From: Lentzea tibetensis
Lineage (GTDB): Bacteria > Actinomycetota > Actinomycetes > Mycobacteriales > Pseudonocardiaceae
Reading direction: 5' to 3'
Length of the DNA: 64,000 nucleotides
Assembly: GCF_007845675.1 (NCBI RefSeq)
Contig: NZ_VOBR01000017.1
Location: 62,001 to 126,000 of the forward strand
Made by a program: the position numbers and the translations under genes. Position 1 is the stretch's first letter; the number at the start of each line of letters is the position of its first letter. Shown in pieces: positions 61,012 through 64,000 of this stretch. Under the pieces are notes generated by a model that saw only the letters and a list, made by a program, of their open reading frames with translations, made no database searches and had not been told where the DNA came from.

Positions 61012-62394
61012 ATGCACCGAACCAGCGTTCTGCTGGCGGCGAGCGTGCTCAGCGCGGCGTCCATCATCGGAATTCCAGCCCAGGCGGAACCCTCTTGCGC
61101 CAGAACGGTTCCCGTCGCGAACACCGCCGAGCTCCAGAAAGCGCTGACCGGGTCCAAACCCGGTGACTGCGTCGTCGCCGCGGACGGCAACTACTCCGCC
61201 GTCACGGTGACCGCGAAGGAAGTCACGATCAGCGCGCGCAACCTGGGCAAGGCGGTGTTCACGTCGGGTTCGTTGCAGCTCAAGCAATCCGTCGACACCA
61301 CGCTGTCCGGGTTCACCTGGACCAGTGGCGGCAACATCATGTTCACGGACTGCGTCGGTTGCCGCATCACGCGCTGGACGTTCCCGAAGCGGTCCGGCGG
61401 CGGCGAGCTGATCGACTTCGCCGGGTCGAAGAACGACCGCAACCGCATCGACCACTCGGACTTCGGGCCGCGCGGCCAGAAGGGCCGCTACATCTACGTC
61501 CGCGGCGGCAAGCCGACGCTCGCCACCCGGACCCAGATCGACCACAACCACTTCCACGACGTCGGATCAGGCCCGCAGGGCGGCGAGTGCATCGTGCTCG
61601 GCGGCGTCGGCGCGTGGGGCGACTACCAGAACACGTTCAGCGTCGTCGAGCACAACCTGTTCACCCGCTGCGACGGCGACGCCGAGGTCATCTCCACCAA
61701 GGCCTCCAGCAACATCATCCGGCACAACACCGTCCGCGACTCCAAGGGCCAGATCGTGCTGCGCGCGGGCAACAAGAACCAGGTGTACGGCAACGTGATC
61801 CTAGGCTGGAACAAGGAGGGCGCCGGCGGTATCCGCATCCACGAGGAAGATCACCTGATCTACAACAACTACGTGGAGACCAAGGACGCGCCGCTGATCG
61901 TCGGCGGCGGCACCCCGCGCGGACCCGGCTTCAGCCACGCGCAGGTGTTCCGGCCGAAGATCGTCAACAACACGTTCATCGGACGCGACGACGGCGTGCA
62001 CATCGGCCAGTCCGGACGGCTTCCCGTGGTGGACATGACGTTCGCGAACAACGTCGTGCGCGCGCACGCCGGCAAGGTCGTCAACGTCAAGACCACGCCC
62101 ACCCGGCCGATCTACGTGTCCAGCATCCTGCACCCGCAGGGCAGCGCGGCCGCGGGCATCACCGGGCCGGCATTCCTGGTGGCAGACCCCAAGTTCGCGC
62201 GCTCCGGTGAGCTGTTCAAGCTCGCCGACGGCAGCCCGGCGGTCGACAAGGGCTCGACGGCGTACGAGTTCGTCACCGTCGACGTCGACATGCAGGCTCG
62301 TGCGGCGCACGACATCGGCGCGGACGAGCGTTCCACCGCACCGGAGTCGTACCGTCCGCTCACCGCGGCCGACGTCGGACCGCTGGCTCCCTAA
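61012..62394 (+). CDS. Secreted PL6-like polysaccharide lyase
   Basis: A 460-residue protein with signal peptide (LLAASVLSAASIIGIPAQA) and a right-handed parallel beta-helix. NRIDHSDFGPRGQKGRYIYVRGG, TRTQIDHNHFHDVG, HNTVRDSKGQIVLRAGNKN and GGIRIHEEDHLIYNNY match PL6 (alginate or chondroitinase-B-like) lyases, which use Lys and Arg with Ca2+. It should depolymerise a uronate-containing polymer outside the cell. It ends CTAA-convergent with the next gene. Confidence 0.88.
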   Translation: MHRTSVLLAASVLSAASIIGIPAQAEPSCARTVPVANTAELQKALTGSKPGDCVVAADGNYSAVTVTAKEVTISARNLGKAVFTSGSLQLKQSVDTTLSGFTWTSGGNIMFTDCVGCRITRWTFPKRSGGGELIDFAGSKNDRNRIDHSDFGPRGQKGRYIYVRGGKPTLATRTQIDHNHFHDVGSGPQGGECIVLGGVGAWGDYQNTFSVVEHNLFTRCDGDAEVISTKASSNIIRHNTVRDSKGQIVLRAGNKNQVYGNVILGWNKEGAGGIRIHEEDHLIYNNYVETKDAPLIVGGGTPRGPGFSHAQVFRPKIVNNTFIGRDDGVHIGQSGRLPVVDMTFANNVVRAHAGKVVNVKTTPTRPIYVSSILHPQGSAAAGITGPAFLVADPKFARSGELFKLADGSPAVDKGSTAYEFVTVDVDMQARAAHDIGADERSTAPESYRPLTAADVGPLAP

Positions 62395-62996
62395 GGCCAG
62401 GGGCCGAGCTCGGGCAGGTCGCCGATCTTCGCGGTGACCTGCCCGGCGTACGCACGGCCGGCGAGCCACGCCGTCACATCCGTCGGATCTCCCAGCAGCA
62501 CAACGTCTTCCGGCACGCGCACCCGCAGGAACTCCTGCGTGTGCGCGTTGAACTCGGCCGGCCAGTCCGGCGCGGCGAGCGCGAGGTCGGCCGTGTGGAT
62601 CTCGATCTCGCGCCACAGGCAGTAGACCGTCGCGGTGACGTCCGACGAGCGGTAGGTGGTCGGACGCGTCCAGTCCTCTGTGGACGCCCAGGCGGCAGCG
62701 ACACGGGCGACCGCGGCGGTGATCGCGGCACGGTGCTCGTCCGCGTCACGCCCGGCCTGCGCCTCGATCGCCGCGTCACGCGCGGGACGGCCGCCGTCGT
62801 AGACCTCGGTCAGCGTGCCGGCGATCGCGTTCTCCGCCTGCCGCGCCATCGCGTCCGTGATGCCGGCGATGTGGGCGAGCACGTGCCCGCGCGTCCATCC
62901 CGGCAACGCCGACGGCGCGCGGACGTCGTCATCGGTCAGGTCGCGCACCAAGCGGGTCAGCCGGGTGCACGACGCCAGCACCTTCAGGCATAGCAA
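62391..62996 (-). CDS. Maleylpyruvate isomerase-family mycothiol-dependent enzyme
   Basis: A ~201-residue DinB-like helical protein. LPGWTRGHVLAHIAGITDAMARQAEN holds the metal-binding His block, and EIEIHTADLAL the second. This family uses mycothiol, the actinobacterial thiol. ATG 62996 is used; GTG 62981 is also possible. Its 5' end overlaps the upstream metallo-beta-lactamase gene by up to 68 bp in another frame. Confidence 0.82.
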   Translation of the reverse strand: MLCLKVLASCTRLTRLVRDLTDDDVRAPSALPGWTRGHVLAHIAGITDAMARQAENAIAGTLTEVYDGGRPARDAAIEAQAGRDADEHRAAITAAVARVAAAWASTEDWTRPTTYRSSDVTATVYCLWREIEIHTADLALAAPDWPAEFNAHTQEFLRVRVPEDVVLLGDPTDVTAWLAGRAYAGQVTAKIGDLPELGPWP

Positions 62997-63897
62997 TGGA
63001 TCGGTCCCCGTTGTAGTCGATCATGTCGCCCCACACCTTGATCGGTTCGAGACGCGTCTCGAGCGGGTTGCCGTCGAGCTCGCTGTACGCGCGGTGCAGG
63101 TTGCCGACGAGCCGCTCGCTCTCCTGCCAGCGGTCGAACCGCGTCTCCTTCTTGCCGCGCACGACTTCCAGCGGCGTGCGGCCGGCGGCGTGGCCTTCGC
63201 GCGCGAGCTCGTCGACGTGCCGCGCGTACGCCTCCAAGTCGTCGAGCAGCGCGGTGACCTCGTCGCCGCGGCGCACCGGACCGTGGCCCGGCACCAGCAC
63301 CTCGGGCTCCAGTGCGCGGATCCGCGCCAGCGCCTTGGGATAACCGGCGACGCTGCCCTCGGCGAGGAACGGCTGCCCGCCCGCGAACGCGATGTCGCCG
63401 GTGTACAGGACGCGCTGCTCCGGCAGCCACGCGACGACGTCGCTGCGCGTGTGCGCGGGGCCGACGTGGTGCAGCTCCAGCGCGCGCTCACCCAGGTGCA
63501 GCGTGAGCGAGTCCGTGAACGTGACGTCCGGCGGCCGCACCTCGATGTGCCCGTAGTCGGGCCCGGTGAGCACCTGCGCCGCCAGCAGGCCGGCTGCGAG
63601 CACGTCCTCGCGGCACTTCACGTGCCCGATGATCGGCGTCTGGGCGGGCATCAGCCAGTTGCCGTACGTGTGGTCGCCGTGGTGGTGGGTGTTCACCAGC
63701 GCACGCGGCCGCCGCGCCGTGACGCCCTCGACCGCGGCGAGCAACGCACGGTTGCGCGCCTCGGTCGAGGTCATGTCCACGAGCACGACGGACCCGTCGT
63801 CACCGACGACGAGCCCGGTGTTGTTGATCATCCAGGACCCGTCGGGCTGGATGTAGGCGTGGGCACCTGGTGCCACCTCGACGAGTTCGGGCTTCAC
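62929..63897 (-). CDS. Metallo-beta-lactamase-fold hydrolase
   Basis: A 322-residue MBL protein. NTHHHGDHTYGNW is the HxHxDH zinc motif, then GPAHTRSDVVAWL, LYTGDIAFAGGQPF and VPGHGPV complete the binuclear site. This is the general lactonase/glyoxalase II-type layout; substrate unknown. Coding sequence after DYNGDRS (about the last 25 residues) overlaps the next gene and may be a non-essential tail. ATG 63897. Confidence 0.88.
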   Translation of the reverse strand: MKPELVEVAPGAHAYIQPDGSWMINNTGLVVGDDGSVVLVDMTSTEARNRALLAAVEGVTARRPRALVNTHHHGDHTYGNWLMPAQTPIIGHVKCREDVLAAGLLAAQVLTGPDYGHIEVRPPDVTFTDSLTLHLGERALELHHVGPAHTRSDVVAWLPEQRVLYTGDIAFAGGQPFLAEGSVAGYPKALARIRALEPEVLVPGHGPVRRGDEVTALLDDLEAYARHVDELAREGHAAGRTPLEVVRGKKETRFDRWQESERLVGNLHRAYSELDGNPLETRLEPIKVWGDMIDYNGDRSIAMPEGAGVVHPADPLGARPDR

Positions 63898-63907
63898 CCG
63901 ATCAAGG

Positions 63908-64000
63908 TTAGCCAGTGATGTACGCCTGGAGCTGGTCCTGGTTCGTCTCCAGCTGGCTGATCCTGCTCTTGACCACGTCGCCGATGCTCACGATGCCGAC
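63908..64000 (-). CDS. C-terminal end of a CBS-domain protein (cut by window)
   Basis: The last 30 residues (VGIVSIGDVVKSRISQLETN then QDQLQAYITG) end at TAA 63910-63908; the rest lies beyond 64000. GIVSIGDVVKSRISELE is the usual end of paired CBS-domain proteins that bind adenosine nucleotides. The stop is 10 bp from the MBL start on the same strand. Confidence 0.8.
   Translation of the reverse strand, partial: VGIVSIGDVVKSRISQLETNQDQLQAYITG

Overview
The window is GC-rich actinobacterial DNA, with third codon positions almost always G or C. Mycothiol-type enzymes, IdeR, HelD, ECF42, DUF4192, DUF3558-like lipoproteins, GTGA/ATGA gene overlaps and frequent GTG starts point to a filamentous actinomycete. 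The style is that of Pseudonocardiaceae (Lentzea, Saccharothrix or Amycolatopsis type); the genus is inference. I saw no tRNA, rRNA, CRISPR array, insertion sequence or phage gene.

Layout. 1-4.4 kb: uronic-acid locus with a sugar-binding lipoprotein (cut by the left edge), an IclR regulator, uronate dehydrogenase and a ketoglutarate-semialdehyde-type dehydrogenase, closed by a strong terminator. 4.4-8.1 kb: small membrane and hypothetical genes, a cysteine-containing MerR regulator overlapping an 11-residue Cys-rich micro-ORF, a radical SAM/SPASM-like protein with a TTA codon, and a TetR regulator. 8.1-10.6 kb: DrrA/DrrB-type exporter whose ATPase and permease genes are separated by a repeat-built 258-codon ORF. 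10.6-19.3 kb: hydrolase, flavin monooxygenase, secreted subtilase, RtcB and a tandem pair of paralogous unknown proteins, followed by ten perfect copies of a 14-bp repeat. 19.4-23.2 kb: YCII/DGPF protein with ECF42 sigma factor and a matching promoter, GntR regulator and amino-acid-binding lipoprotein. 23.4-27.2 kb: Pat-type acetyltransferase with AcuC-type deacetylase. 27.3-39.6 kb: rhodanese, ideR-galK-galE, two large peptidases, DUF4192, two adenosine-deaminase-like paralogues and an RNA methyltransferase. 39.8-51.7 kb: HelD, then a divergent glycan locus (PfkB kinase and CUT1 ABC transporter on one side; DeoR regulator, GH4 and GH38 glycosidases on the other) and lspA. 51.7-53.8 kb: ECF sigma factor with a membrane-anchored partner and endonuclease V. 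53.8-55.2 kb: cytochrome P450 with a 27-residue precursor peptide ending YMYY. 55.3-64 kb: DUF3500, polysaccharide-lyase-like protein, RsbQ/RsbP-like stress module, ArsR-SRPBCC pair, PL6-like lyase, a mycothiol-dependent-type enzyme, a metallo-beta-lactamase-fold protein and the tail of a CBS-domain protein.

How the genes fit together. The window is rich in carbohydrate use: uronate oxidation, two lyase-like secreted proteins, mannoside/phosphoglycoside hydrolysis with its own importer, and the galactose genes. These are interleaved with sensor-regulators (MerR, TetR, ECF42, ArsR, RsbQP, IdeR).

The best candidate for an undescribed system is the P450 plus 27-residue peptide. Its core YMYY and precursor length recall the cittilin/biaryl RiPPs. 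Other unusual items are the repeat-built ORF inside the exporter operon, a dispersed CAACTGT(C/T)GACAG-like motif that imposes atypical codons inside genes, the 14-bp array, an in-frame stop before the metal-binding motif of one deaminase, and an AT-rich folded element upstream of helD.
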